Assembly: GCF_023502395.1 (NCBI RefSeq)
Contig: NZ_JAMFMB010000006.1
Coordinates: forward strand, 62,001-126,000
DNA: 64,000 nucleotides
From: Ruegeria spongiae
GTDB lineage: Bacteria; Pseudomonadota; Alphaproteobacteria; Rhodobacterales; Rhodobacteraceae
Direction of reading: 5' to 3'
In this document: positions 7,506-16,091 of the stretch, in pieces
Layout: each line of letters starts with the position of its first letter
Position numbering within the stretch: the first letter of the stretch is position 1
Program-made: the position numbers and the translations under genes
The notes under the pieces: generated by a model
Told to the model about the DNA's origin: nothing
What the model saw: only the letters and a program-made list of their open reading frames with translations
Databases searched by the model: none

Positions 7506-8213
7506 CTAGCCGCGCAGCGGAACGCCCATCTGGGCATGGATCTGGCTACGAGTCGCCTCACTGATTCCGAGAGCTTGCGCGAGCATATCCAGATAGCGGG
7601 CCTCGGAGGTGCTGTCGATGCGCAGCACGGCAACAGAGGTGGCATAGACCTGCGCGGCAGCAGCACCCTGCGCGGCTTGCGCGAGGGCCGCGATATCCAT
7701 CGGCGCGGCCAGTTGCTCTTCGACAAAGGCGCGCTCTTCGGGGCTGATATCGTCCCCAAGTGCGTTCAGGATGATCTGCCGCTCGGAATCGTCGATCTCA
7801 CCATCGGCCTTGGCCGCCTGGATCATCGCCCGCAGCATGAGCTTTGCCTGCTCCTCCATCGCGGTTTCCGCGGGCGTGCCGCGAAACATCGCGCTCATCA
7901 TGTCGGCGGATTGCTTGCCGCTGGACAGGGCCGCCCCCTGCATTGAGGACATCAGCCCGCCCAGACCCGCCATCGCGGCGCCCTGATTGCCCGCGCCCGC
8001 AAACTGGCCCAGCATATTCTGGATTTGCTCAGTCGCGCCGCCGAGGCCGAATTTTTCCGCCATCGCGCCGATCTGGTCGACTCCCATCTGCCCCGGCCCG
8101 CCGGAAAACATGTTCTGCAACCCGGCCATACCGCCCATCTGCTGGTACTTCTCGACACCTTTGGCGGCGGCAAAGCCGACGGCGACAGACGCCAGTGCTT
8201 TCATGAAACTCAT
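7506..8213 (-). CDS. DUF533 (YebE-like, TerB-fold) protein
   Basis: A 235-residue protein. The N-terminal third is Gly/Met-rich (MGGMAGLQNMFSGGPGQMG). The C-terminal part is a helical TerB-like domain with AMIQAAKADGEIDDSERQII, an acidic stretch (DGEIDDSE) conserved in DUF533 and tellurite-resistance TerB proteins. Hydrophobic MKALASVAVGFAAAKG at the N-terminus may be a short membrane-associated segment. The ATG at 8213 follows AAGGAGG. It lies downstream of the rnpB 3' end on the same strand. Function is unknown; E. coli YebE belongs to the envelope-stress regulon. Confidence 0.85.
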   Translation of the reverse strand: MSFMKALASVAVGFAAAKGVEKYQQMGGMAGLQNMFSGGPGQMGVDQIGAMAEKFGLGGATEQIQNMLGQFAGAGNQGAAMAGLGGLMSSMQGAALSSGKQSADMMSAMFRGTPAETAMEEQAKLMLRAMIQAAKADGEIDDSERQIILNALGDDISPEERAFVEEQLAAPMDIAALAQAAQGAAAAQVYATSVAVLRIDSTSEARYLDMLAQALGISEATRSQIHAQMGVPLRG

Positions 8214-8284
8214 CGCAAATCCTCCTTGAAGACCACCAGTGTAATGGTGAATCTGCTTTGAAACCAAATGGATTCGAAGAATAT

Positions 8285-8702
8285 GCGCGGAGGGCCTGTA
8301 AGCCGGATCCTGTTCCGGGGTTGCCCCCTTCGATGACCATTCATCTAGGGCACCCGTTGCCGAGTGCCTCCAGCTGCCAACCCGACCCCTCTCGGCTGAA
8401 GCGAGCCTAGCGGCGGTTTCGGCTGACGCCGACCTGCCCGCGCGGGGGTCCTATTTGGCATTGCTCCCGGTGGGGCTTGCCGTGCCACCGCTGTTGCCAG
8501 CGGCGCGGTGGGCTCTTACCCCACCGTTTCATCCTTACCCTGGTTTGGCCGGAGGTGAACCTCTGACATCCCCAAGGCGGTTTCATTTCTGTGGCGCTTT
8601 CCGTCGGGTTGCCCCGCCCGGGCGTTACCCGGCACCGTTGCTTCAGGGAGTCCGGACTTTCCTCGTGAGGCGCACCCCACGCGGCCATCCGGCCCTCCGC
8701 GC
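8285..8702 (-). ncRNA. rnpB: RNase P RNA (type A)
   Basis: The catalytic RNA that trims tRNA 5' ends. On the minus strand the 5' region has GAGGAAAGTCCGGACTCC, the universal P4/CR-I core, and the 3' region has GGATCCGGCTTACAGG, the CR-V core that closes P4. The ends are defined by helix P1: GCGCGGAGGGCC (5' end, 8702-8691) pairs perfectly with GGCCCTCCGCGC (3' end, 8296-8285). The length of about 418 bases fits alphaproteobacterial type A. A promoter sits just upstream. Open frames across this interval are not genes. Confidence 0.97.
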
Positions 8703-8710
8703 AACTGCGG

Positions 8711-8739
8711 CACCTAGGCTGTGGCTACGGGCGCGTCAA
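8711..8739 (-). promoter_or_regulatory. Sigma-70 promoter of rnpB
   Basis: On the minus strand TTGACG (8739-8734) and TAGGTG (8716-8711) are spaced 17 bases, which puts the start of transcription near 8704. That matches the P1 5' end. Confidence 0.65.
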
Positions 8740-8850
8740 GCCTTGCGGTAGGATTAGGGGCACCCCCTTCTTGGCCTGCGACCAATGCATCCCGGGAAAT
8801 TTTTGGCCCGATGAAGAATGGATCGCGGTGCTGGGTCGCCGAGACGCGCG

Positions 8851-9516
8851 CTAGGCTATTCGCACGGAGTCAATCAACGCCGAGACATCTTCTTGTTCAA
8901 GCGGGCCGTTTGCATAGGGCCGGTGGCGAAGCCGAACGGCAGCCAGCAGTGTGTCGTCATCAATATCCGCCGTGTAGCCAGCGGAGCGTGCCAGAATGCT
9001 GAAGTGCTCGGCGGTGGTGGCTGAATGGTCTACATCAAGCGCGCAAGTGGCTGCCAGACCCTGCCGCTCCAACCGTTTCCAGTCGAAACGCGGGCCGGGG
9101 TCGATCTTGCGGCCCGGCGCCATGTCGGAGTGACCGATCACGTTTTCGGGCGGGATCTCCCAGCGAGCCAGGATGGTGCGCAAGAGCACCTCAAGCGCCA
9201 CCATCTGGGGCTGGGCGAAAGGCGTGGCGCCGGTATTGTCCAGCTCGATCCCGACCGAGCGGGAGTTCAAGTCGCTCAGGCCCCGCCACTCTCCGGCACC
9301 GGCATGCCAAGCGCGGTCCTCTTCACGCACCATTTGCCAGACCTTGCCATCCGCCCCGATCAGGTAATGCGCCGAGACTTCGGCCTCGGGCAGGCAAAGC
9401 CGTTTCAGCGCCGCCTCGGCGCTGGTCATGGCGGTGTAGTGGATCACCACGAAACGGGGCGTCAGCCCGTCCCGGCGCGGGCCGAAATTGGGGGACGGGT
9501 GCCAGAGCGGCTGCAC
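8851..9516 (-). CDS. N-acetylmuramoyl-L-alanine amidase, AmpD-like
   Basis: A 221-residue amidase_2 enzyme that cleaves between MurNAc (or anhydroMurNAc) and the peptide stem in peptidoglycan turnover. Zinc-ligand candidates are the His of FVVIHYTAM (residue 26) and the conserved GHSDMAPGRKIDPG near residue 128, whose His, Lys and Asp match the AmpD active site. The middle has HAGAGEWRG and SVGIELDN, also typical. No signal peptide is seen, so it is probably cytoplasmic. The start is a GTG at 9516, four bases after the stop of the upstream lipoprotein gene, implying one transcript. Confidence 0.9.
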   Translation of the reverse strand: MQPLWHPSPNFGPRRDGLTPRFVVIHYTAMTSAEAALKRLCLPEAEVSAHYLIGADGKVWQMVREEDRAWHAGAGEWRGLSDLNSRSVGIELDNTGATPFAQPQMVALEVLLRTILARWEIPPENVIGHSDMAPGRKIDPGPRFDWKRLERQGLAATCALDVDHSATTAEHFSILARSAGYTADIDDDTLLAAVRLRHRPYANGPLEQEDVSALIDSVRIA

Positions 9517-9519
9517 GCC

Positions 9520-10302
9520 TCAGTTATTGACGGCGCTGCGATACGGGGACGGGTCCCAGCTGCAGGCATAGCCATCGCCGTCGGGGTCCAGCCCTTTGCG
9601 GTCACGCTGCGGCCCGCCCCCTTCGAGGAACGCGATCTGCGCCAGATCGGGCGAGGCGAAACCCGCGCAGTTGCGCTGCGCCTTGGCCTGCAGGTTGAAG
9701 CCCGCCCGTGAATGGACCTTGGTGCCTTTGGGGTGCGACGTGCTCAGCGCGTATTGCACGATATTGGGCTGCGCCGATCCACTGCGTTCCGGCACGGCTG
9801 TGGGCGCGACCTGCTGGTAGTTGGCGCGATTCTGCGCGATCCGCTGGGCGTCGCTTTCGATGCTCTGGCGGCTGGAGACGGCGTTGAAGTCGTTCTCGTC
9901 CGAAATGCCCGCATTGTCGATCATTTGCGGTGCCGGGTTCGAGGGGTTGGCTTGCACGGGCGCAACACCGGAATTGCCTTGCGATTGCTGCAGGGCATAG
10001 GCAGTTTCGCGGGCGATGTCCTCGGCGCTGCCAGTGGCGGGCACAGAGGTGCCGGTGCCGGACACGCCGGGCGTCGGGTTGGCTGCCGTGATCGGTGCGC
10101 CGGTAGAATCATAGCCAACCAGCGTCTCGGAAGAGATCGCAGAGGGGGGTGCCAGTGGATCACCTGTCACGCTCTGCCCGGCCAGTTCGGCCTCGCGCTG
10201 AGCCTGATAGCTGGCTGTGTTGAACCCCGCCCCGGAATCCGGGACGGTCGTCTGACAGGCCGCCAAAATCCCAAAAACGGGAACCAGGTAGTGTACACGC
10301 AT
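9520..10302 (-). CDS. Lipoprotein with Excalibur-like C-terminal domain
   Basis: A 260-residue secreted lipoprotein. The signal peptide MRVHYLVPVFGILAAC has lipobox LAAC. A long low-complexity Ser/Pro/Gln linker follows. The C-terminal part holds two cysteines and GLDPDGDGYACSWDPSPYR, the DxDxDGxxC pattern of the Excalibur calcium-binding domain found in surface proteins. The ATG at 10302 has AGGA at good spacing; an ATG two codons earlier (10308) is possible. It overlaps no gene but sits 35 bases after gatA and 3 bases before the amidase, so a cell-wall role is plausible. Confidence 0.72.
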   Translation of the reverse strand: MRVHYLVPVFGILAACQTTVPDSGAGFNTASYQAQREAELAGQSVTGDPLAPPSAISSETLVGYDSTGAPITAANPTPGVSGTGTSVPATGSAEDIARETAYALQQSQGNSGVAPVQANPSNPAPQMIDNAGISDENDFNAVSSRQSIESDAQRIAQNRANYQQVAPTAVPERSGSAQPNIVQYALSTSHPKGTKVHSRAGFNLQAKAQRNCAGFASPDLAQIAFLEGGGPQRDRKGLDPDGDGYACSWDPSPYRSAVNN

Positions 10303-10337
10303 GACCATCGTCCTGCTGATTTTGTTTCGGCGGGTGT

Positions 10338-11825
10338 CTACCACCATTTCCCGGCTTTGGCCACAAAGCCCGCCGCAGACTCCAGCGCATAGGCCGTATT
10401 CAGCAGATCGCCCTCTTCCCAGGGCCGACCGATCAGTTGCAGACCCAGCGGAAGCCCTTGCTTGTCGACCCCCGCAGGCACCGAGATACCCGGCAGACCG
10501 GCCAGGTTGACGGTCACGGTGAACACGTCATTGAGATACATCTGCACCGGATCGGCATCGGTCATCTCGCCCAGACCAAAGGCCGCCGAAGGGGTGGCCG
10601 GGGTCAGGATCGCATCGACGCCTTGGGCGAACACATCCTCGAAATCCTTCTTGATCAGGGTGCGGACCCGGCGCGCGCGGTTGTAATAGGCATCGTAGAA
10701 GCCCGCCGACAGCACATAGGTGCCGATCATCACCCGGCGCTGCACCTCAGGGCCGAAGCCTTCAGCGCGGGTTTTCTCGTACATCTCGGTGATGCCGTCG
10801 CCCTGCGCCAGCGACGCCCGCTGGCCATAGCGCACCCCGTCATAGCGCGCCAGGTTCGACGAGGCCTCGGCAGGCGCGATCACGTAATAGGCGGGCAGCG
10901 CGTATTTGGTGTGTGGCAGCGAGATATCGACGATCTCGGCGCCCGCGTCTTTCAGCATCGCGGCGCCGTCGGCCCAAAGCTGTTCGATCTCGCCGGGCAT
11001 GCCCTCCATCCGGTATTCTTTCGGAATACCGATCTTCTTGCCCTTGATGTCGCCGGTCAGCATCGCCTCGAAATTCGGTACAGCCAGATCGGCAGAGGTG
11101 GAATCCTTGGGGTCGTGCCCGCACATCGCTTCCAGCATGATGGCGGCGTCGCGCACCGATTTGGTCATCGGCCCGGCCTGATCTAGCGAGGAGGCAAAGG
11201 CGATGATGCCCCAGCGCGAGCAGCGGCCATAGGTGGGCTTGATACCGGTGATGCCGGTGAAAGCAGCGGGCTGGCGGATCGAGCCGCCGGTATCCGTGCC
11301 GGTCGCGGCCAGACACAGGTCAGCAGCCACAGCACTGGCCGAGCCGCCCGAGGAGCCACCCGGCGTCAGCGGTGCATCATCATTGCCGCGCCGCCACGGG
11401 TTGACCACATTGCCATAGGTCGAGGTCTCGTTGCTGCTCCCCATGGCAAATTCGTCCATGTTCAGCTTGCCCAGCATGACGGCACCGGCATCGGCCAGTT
11501 GCTGACTGACGGTGGATTCATATTCCGGCTTGAACCCGTCGAGAATGGCGCTGGCGGCCTGACTTTCCACACCCTTGGTGCAGAAGAGATCCTTGATCCC
11601 CACCGGCAGACCACACATGGCAGGCGCATCACCCGCCTTGAGGCGGGTGTCAGCCGCCGCCGCACGTTCCATCGCCAGTTCAGGCGTCTTGTGAACAAAG
11701 GCGTTCAGGGCACCGGCGTCTTCGATGGCCTTCAGACAGGCCTCGGTCAGCTCGACCGAAGTGGCCTCGCCCTTGCGGAGCAGGTCGCGGGCCTCGCCCA
11801 GGCCCAATGTGTTCAGTTCGCTCAT
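10338..11825 (-). CDS. gatA: Asp-tRNA(Asn)/Glu-tRNA(Gln) amidotransferase subunit A
   Basis: A 495-residue amidase-signature subunit of GatCAB, which hydrolyses glutamine and supplies ammonia to convert misacylated Glu-tRNA(Gln) and Asp-tRNA(Asn). The catalytic Ser-cisSer-Lys triad is complete: K78 (GIKDLF), S158 (GGSSGG) and S182 ([10 protein letters not shown]), with the same spacing as characterised GatA. Its ATG overlaps the gatC stop by one base (TAATG), the usual gatCA arrangement. gatB is not in the window, so the complex is encoded at two loci here, as is common in this group. Confidence 0.98.
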   Translation of the reverse strand: MSELNTLGLGEARDLLRKGEATSVELTEACLKAIEDAGALNAFVHKTPELAMERAAAADTRLKAGDAPAMCGLPVGIKDLFCTKGVESQAASAILDGFKPEYESTVSQQLADAGAVMLGKLNMDEFAMGSSNETSTYGNVVNPWRRGNDDAPLTPGGSSGGSASAVAADLCLAATGTDTGGSIRQPAAFTGITGIKPTYGRCSRWGIIAFASSLDQAGPMTKSVRDAAIMLEAMCGHDPKDSTSADLAVPNFEAMLTGDIKGKKIGIPKEYRMEGMPGEIEQLWADGAAMLKDAGAEIVDISLPHTKYALPAYYVIAPAEASSNLARYDGVRYGQRASLAQGDGITEMYEKTRAEGFGPEVQRRVMIGTYVLSAGFYDAYYNRARRVRTLIKKDFEDVFAQGVDAILTPATPSAAFGLGEMTDADPVQMYLNDVFTVTVNLAGLPGISVPAGVDKQGLPLGLQLIGRPWEEGDLLNTAYALESAAGFVAKAGKWW

Positions 11826-12112
11826 TATTCCACCACCTTCGGAACCGCAAAGAAGCCCTCGCGCGCGTCGGGGGCATTGGCCAGAACCTTGTCCTGCTGG
11901 TTGCCGTCGGTCACCACATCCTCGCGCCGCTTCAGCCGCATCGGCGTGACCGAAACCATCGGCTCGACCCCGTCCACATCGACCTCGTTGAGCTGTTCGA
12001 TGAACCCGAGGATCGTGTTGAATTCCGAGGCCAGCGCCGGCAGCGCGTCCTCTTCGACCTTGATCCGGGCCAGCTTGGCCACCTTGGCGGCGGTGCTTTG
12101 GTCAATCGACAT
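11825..12112 (-). CDS. gatC: Asp-tRNA(Asn)/Glu-tRNA(Gln) amidotransferase subunit C
   Basis: A 95-residue helical subunit that wraps GatA and Gat[22 protein letters not shown] at the start, [21 protein letters not shown] in the middle and [12 protein letters not shown] at the end are the three conserved GatC blocks. It is translationally coupled to gatA. The 84 bases upstream, before the FAD oxidoreductase stop, hold its promoter. Confidence 0.97.
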   Translation of the reverse strand: MSIDQSTAAKVAKLARIKVEEDALPALASEFNTILGFIEQLNEVDVDGVEPMVSVTPMRLKRREDVVTDGNQQDKVLANAPDAREGFFAVPKVVE

Positions 12113-12196
12113 CGGCTTCCCTCATATGCGTCAGGGGGCATTTACCGCCGCGCGCGCCGGGTCGCAAGGGCTGGTGCGCGGGATTCACGCGCTCAG

Positions 12197-13498
12197 TCAC
12201 GCCTTCAGAGGCCTGCCACCAAGTCCCCGCAGCCCCTGCCCCTGCAAGGTGGCAACCAGCGCATCGGTGTCGATCTTCTGCACCGCGATCCCTTGCCCCA
12301 GTGCCATTCCCGCCGCAACCCCGGTCGCCTGCCCCATCGCCATGCATTGCGGCATGCCCCGGACCGAGGCGAAGGCGGTTGGATCGGCGCTGAGAATCCG
12401 GCCCGAAAACATCAGGTTCTCGATCCGCCTGGGCACCAGCGCACGGAACGGGATGGTGTAATAGCCGCCCCGTTCGACCATGGCGTCATGGGTCATCTCG
12501 TCAGAGGCGCGCATCACATCGTCGATCGGGTTGTCGCAGGCCACGATCCCGTCCTCGAACTTGCGTCCGCGCGCCAGATCTGCGCCCGCGACCTGCACCA
12601 TCCCCTCCAGCTTGCGGGTCTCACGCACACCCACCGTGGGACTCAGATAGGTCAGGCGCGCCTCTTCGAAGCCGGGAACATCGCTGCGCAGGAAATCGGC
12701 CAGTTGGCGGCAACGGCGGCGGCCCTCCTGGGTGGCCCGCGCCATGGCTTGCGGATCGGTGCCGTCCACGCCCCGGATCACCACCGAGTTGCAGAACACC
12801 GTATCGCGGTGAAAGCCCTTCATCAGGTAGAGCTGTGCCAGATGTTCATGCAGCCGCCCCTCGGCAATACCCCGCGCGGCGTGGTGCCGGAAATACGGGT
12901 CGTCCTCGGCAAAGACCCGGTCCCAGTCGGCATTCACCATCAGGAAGGACAGCGTCACGCCCATCATGTTCCCCTGCCCGTCGCCCAGCGTATAGGGCAC
13001 ACCGGCTTTGGCCGAGATATCGCCATCGCCCGAGCAATCAATCACGATCCCGGCACGGATGCGCTGGGGGCCATGGCGGTCGTAGAAATCAACTGCCGCG
13101 ATCCGGTCGCCCTGCATGCGCGGCGCAACCGCCGTGCTGTTCACATGCACCCGCACGCCCGCCTCTTCGAGCATGTCGAACATGGTGAGCGTTGCCATGT
13201 CATGGTCATACTGGATCTCGGGGCCGAAATTCGCGAGCGTACAGGTGCGTTTTTCGGCCATGGGCGGGTCCATCGTGGCGAGGCGTTGCTCCAACTCCTC
13301 CATCAGCCCGCCAATGCTGACATCCTGCGGATACGCCGCGCCCCAGGGCATGCCCGGGCAAAAGGCCATGACACCGCCCAGCTTCGGCCCGGCCTCGAGC
13401 AGGATCACGTCGAGCCCCTGCCGCCCCGCCGCCACCGCCGCACCAAACCCGGCGGTGCCGCCGCCGATCACCAGCACATCCGCCGTCAGTTCTGCCAT
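12197..13498 (-). CDS. FAD-dependent oxidoreductase (FAD_oxidored family)
   Basis: A 433-residue flavoprotein. The N-terminal FAD-binding motif VIGGGTAGFGAAVAAG (about residues 9-24) is followed by LLEAGPKLGG. An internal IVIDCSGDGDISAKAG and a C-terminal GMPQCMAMGQATGVAA close the FAD site. The pattern fits PF12831, whose members include putative succinate-dehydrogenase-like and xanthan-lyase-associated proteins; substrates are mostly unknown. No signal peptide. It is separated by one base from the ceramidase-like gene upstream, so the two share a transcript. Confidence 0.85.
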   Translation of the reverse strand: MAELTADVLVIGGGTAGFGAAVAAGRQGLDVILLEAGPKLGGVMAFCPGMPWGAAYPQDVSIGGLMEELEQRLATMDPPMAEKRTCTLANFGPEIQYDHDMATLTMFDMLEEAGVRVHVNSTAVAPRMQGDRIAAVDFYDRHGPQRIRAGIVIDCSGDGDISAKAGVPYTLGDGQGNMMGVTLSFLMVNADWDRVFAEDDPYFRHHAARGIAEGRLHEHLAQLYLMKGFHRDTVFCNSVVIRGVDGTDPQAMARATQEGRRRCRQLADFLRSDVPGFEEARLTYLSPTVGVRETRKLEGMVQVAGADLARGRKFEDGIVACDNPIDDVMRASDEMTHDAMVERGGYYTIPFRALVPRRIENLMFSGRILSADPTAFASVRGMPQCMAMGQATGVAAGMALGQGIAVQKIDTDALVATLQGQGLRGLGGRPLKA

Positions 13499-13499
13499 C

Positions 13500-14153
13500 T
13501 CACCCTCGCCTTCTGATCATGTGGCGCCGATAGACCTCGATCATCCAGCCCAGCATGATCGCGTTGAGGATATGCCACAGGAAATGCGTCCCCATCGGCA
13601 GGACCGAACAGATTGGGTCATCCAGCGACCGGAAGGTGATCGACGCGATCAGGATCGCCGCGCCAATTGCCATGCCTCTTGCCGTTTCTGGCGCGCGCGA
13701 CCTTAGACCAGCCGCAAAGATCAAGATTAACAACGGCACCGGTGCATAGATAGACGACCCGCCTAGTCCCGGCACCAGTCCAAAGAGCGGTGCGGTGCCC
13801 ACCGCATAGGGCACGAACATCGCCGTCAGGGCCAAAGCGGGCCAGCGGCTCAGCCTCAGAAAATCGCGATTGACCGCGTAGAAATAGACCAGAATGAACA
13901 GCAAAATAGGGATCACATCCGCCATCGCCGCCCAGACCTGCGCATAGGTGTGAAACAGATAGCTCCCTACCCCGATCATCGCCAGGACCCCCGCCAGAAC
14001 ATGCGCCAGCACCAGGCCTTGCCCGCGCACCCGCCGCCACATGATGAAGGCGGCGATCAGAAACGCGGCATTGGTCACCGCGTTGACCGGCTCGGCCCAA
14101 TATTGCGGCCCCAGCCGTTCGCAATAGCCATCGATTTCGCGCACCCACTCCAT
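13500..14153 (-). CDS. Ceramidase-like (alkaline ceramidase/CREST) membrane protein
   Basis: A 217-residue polytopic membrane protein with about seven hydrophobic segments. Conserved motifs of the alkaline ceramidase/CREST superfamily are visible: EPVNAVTNAAF near residue 21, GVGSYLFHTYAQ near residue 60, an ADVIPI Asp near 78 and GTHFLWHILNA near 187. The Ser, His, Asp and two late His residues form the zinc/catalytic set in this family. In eukaryotes these enzymes hydrolyse ceramide; bacterial members are uncharacterised and could act on other N-acyl lipids. It is transcribed together with the FAD oxidoreductase. Confidence 0.8.
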   Translation of the reverse strand: MEWVREIDGYCERLGPQYWAEPVNAVTNAAFLIAAFIMWRRVRGQGLVLAHVLAGVLAMIGVGSYLFHTYAQVWAAMADVIPILLFILVYFYAVNRDFLRLSRWPALALTAMFVPYAVGTAPLFGLVPGLGGSSIYAPVPLLILIFAAGLRSRAPETARGMAIGAAILIASITFRSLDDPICSVLPMGTHFLWHILNAIMLGWMIEVYRRHMIRRRG

Positions 14154-14210
14154 GGCTTTTTACTTAGCCGATGCTAGGCTGGCGCCAACAGGGAAAAGAG
14201 GAGTGATCGC

Positions 14211-14903
14211 ATGAACATCATCTGGCTTGGACATGGCAGCTTTCGGATCGAGACCGGCGACAAGGTTCTGCTGCTCGATCCGTGGCTGACCGGCAACCCG
14301 GTCCTGCCCGAGGACAAGCATGATGCCGCCATCGCCGGGGCCAGCCATATCCTGCTGACCCACACCCATTTCGACCATGTGATCGATGTGCTGCCTCTGG
14401 CCAAGAAGCTGGGTGTACCTGTCGTGGGCCAATACGACCTGATGGGCTATTGGAGCGAGGCTGAAGGCATCGAAACGGTAGGTTTCAACAAAGGCGGCAC
14501 GGTCGATCTGGGCGGTGTCAGCCTGAGCATGGTGCCTGCCTCGCACAGCTCGACCTTTTCCACCCCCGAGGGGCTGCGCACAGGCGGCAGCGAGGTGGGC
14601 TTCATGCTGCGGGCCGAAGGCAAGACCGTCTACTTCTCGGGCGATACCGACATCATGGCCGATATGGAGTGGATGGGCGACTATTACCAACCCGATATCG
14701 GCGTGCTCAGCGCGGGCGGGCACTTCACCATGGACATGAAGGGCACGGCCTATGCTGCCAAGAGGTATTTTAATTTCCGGACTGTGATCCCCTGCCACTA
14801 CAAGACCTTCCCGATCCTCGAACAATCGGCGCAGGACCTGATCGACGGGCTGCCCGGTGTTGATGTGATTGAGCCGGTTGTCATGCAGAAAATCCCACTC
14901 TGA
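14211..14903 (+). CDS. Metal-dependent hydrolase, UlaG/UPF0173-like beta-lactamase fold
   Basis: A 230-residue MBL-fold hydrolase. HTHFDH (residues 51-56) supplies the first metal site. ASHSS, FSGDTD and PCHYKTFP supply the remaining His/Asp ligands in the order seen in UlaG-like and UPF0173 proteins. UlaG opens ascorbate-6-phosphate lactone; UPF0173 members are untested. No export signal. Its stop overlaps the start of the next gene by one base (TGATG), so the two are translationally coupled and may act on the same compound. Confidence 0.88.
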   Translation: MNIIWLGHGSFRIETGDKVLLLDPWLTGNPVLPEDKHDAAIAGASHILLTHTHFDHVIDVLPLAKKLGVPVVGQYDLMGYWSEAEGIETVGFNKGGTVDLGGVSLSMVPASHSSTFSTPEGLRTGGSEVGFMLRAEGKTVYFSGDTDIMADMEWMGDYYQPDIGVLSAGGHFTMDMKGTAYAAKRYFNFRTVIPCHYKTFPILEQSAQDLIDGLPGVDVIEPVVMQKIPL

Positions 14904-16078
14904 TGCCCGCCTCGGATTTCTCGCAGGCCGAGTATGACCACCGGATAGAAAGAACCCGCGCGGCCATGTCCGCGCAGGGCATCGACACGCTGCTGATCAC
15001 CGATCCCTCGAACATGGCCTGGCTGACCGGCTATGACGGGTGGAGCTTTTATGTCCCGCAGATGGTGATCCTGCCGACAACCGGCGCGCCGCTCTGGTGG
15101 GGGCGGACGCAGGACAAGCCCGGCGCGGCACAGACGACGTGGCTGGCGCCGTCAGACCTGCACGACTGGCCGGAAGAGCATGTCCAGCACCCCGATCACC
15201 ACCCGGTCGCAGCGCTTGTGACGCTGCTGTGCGATCGCGGCTGGACGCGCAATCTGGGCGTCGAGATGGACAATTACTACTATTCCGCCGCCAGCCATCA
15301 TGTGTTGCAGCAGGCCTTTGGCGACGCGGCGCTCACGGACGCGACCGGACTGGTGAACTGGCAACGCGCCGTCAAAAGCCCGGCAGAGCTTGAGATGATG
15401 CGCAAGGCCGGGCAGCTTACGGCGCATATGCACGAGGTGCTGCGCGCGGGATTTCGCGAAGGCGCTCCCAAGCACGAACTGGTGGCTCAGGTGCAGGCGG
15501 CGGGCGTTTCGGGGTTACCGGACCTACCCGGCGACTACCCGGCCATCGTGCCCATCGCGCCGTCAGGCAAAGAGGCTTCGGCCTCTCACATTACATGGAA
15601 CGATCGCCCGCTCACCCGTGGTGAGGCGACCTATCTTGAGATTTCAGGGTGCTTTCACCGCTATCATTGCCCGGCCAGCCGCTCGTTGTTTCTGGGTGAG
15701 CCGCCGGACGACATCCGCCACGCCGAGGCCGCAGTCCTGAGAGCCATCGACGACACGCTCGCCGCCGCCCGCCCCGGTGTGACCTGTGAAGAGGTCGCCG
15801 CCTGTGTCTACGCAAGCTTCGAGCGCGCAGGCTATATCAAGGCCAATCGCACCGGCTATCCCATCGGGCTCAGCTACCCGCCCGACTGGGGCGAACGCAC
15901 GATGAGCCTGCGCCCCGGCGACACAACCCCGCTCGAAGAAAACATGACCTTTCACCTGATGCCCGGCCTCTGGACACCGGATTGGGGCCTGGCGATCACC
16001 GAGAGCTTTGTGGTGACACCCCAGGGGGGCCGCCCGCTTGCCGATATCCCGCGCGAGCTTGTCGTGAAACCCGTATGA
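14903..16078 (+). CDS. doeA: M24-family peptidase-like protein, ectoine hydrolase (DoeA/EutD) type
   Basis: A 391-residue creatinase/prolidase-fold protein. Stretches such as DPSNMAWLTGYDGWSFYV, EMDNYYYSA, LVNWQRAVKS, YPIGLSYPPDWGERTMSL and FHLMPGLW match the DoeA subgroup, which opens the ectoine ring to N-acetyl-diaminobutyrate. Family knowledge: DoeA normally sits with doeB and other ectoine genes. Here it is coupled to an MBL hydrolase and none of those partners is in the window, so another cyclic amide substrate is possible. Metal ligands of prolidases are only partly conserved, as in other DoeA proteins. Confidence 0.75.
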   Translation: MPASDFSQAEYDHRIERTRAAMSAQGIDTLLITDPSNMAWLTGYDGWSFYVPQMVILPTTGAPLWWGRTQDKPGAAQTTWLAPSDLHDWPEEHVQHPDHHPVAALVTLLCDRGWTRNLGVEMDNYYYSAASHHVLQQAFGDAALTDATGLVNWQRAVKSPAELEMMRKAGQLTAHMHEVLRAGFREGAPKHELVAQVQAAGVSGLPDLPGDYPAIVPIAPSGKEASASHITWNDRPLTRGEATYLEISGCFHRYHCPASRSLFLGEPPDDIRHAEAAVLRAIDDTLAAARPGVTCEEVAACVYASFERAGYIKANRTGYPIGLSYPPDWGERTMSLRPGDTTPLEENMTFHLMPGLWTPDWGLAITESFVVTPQGGRPLADIPRELVVKPV

Positions 16079-16091
16079 CGCGGGCAAGTCC

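Noticed and set aside
8407-8751. Open frames on both strands over 8.4-8.75 kb
   Set aside because: They lie in the RNase P RNA gene, whose conserved core and P1 helix explain the sequence.
11499-13516. Plus-strand open frames of 320 and 569 residues over gatA/gatC and the FAD oxidoreductase
   Set aside because: They are reverse-frame shadows of conserved minus-strand genes.
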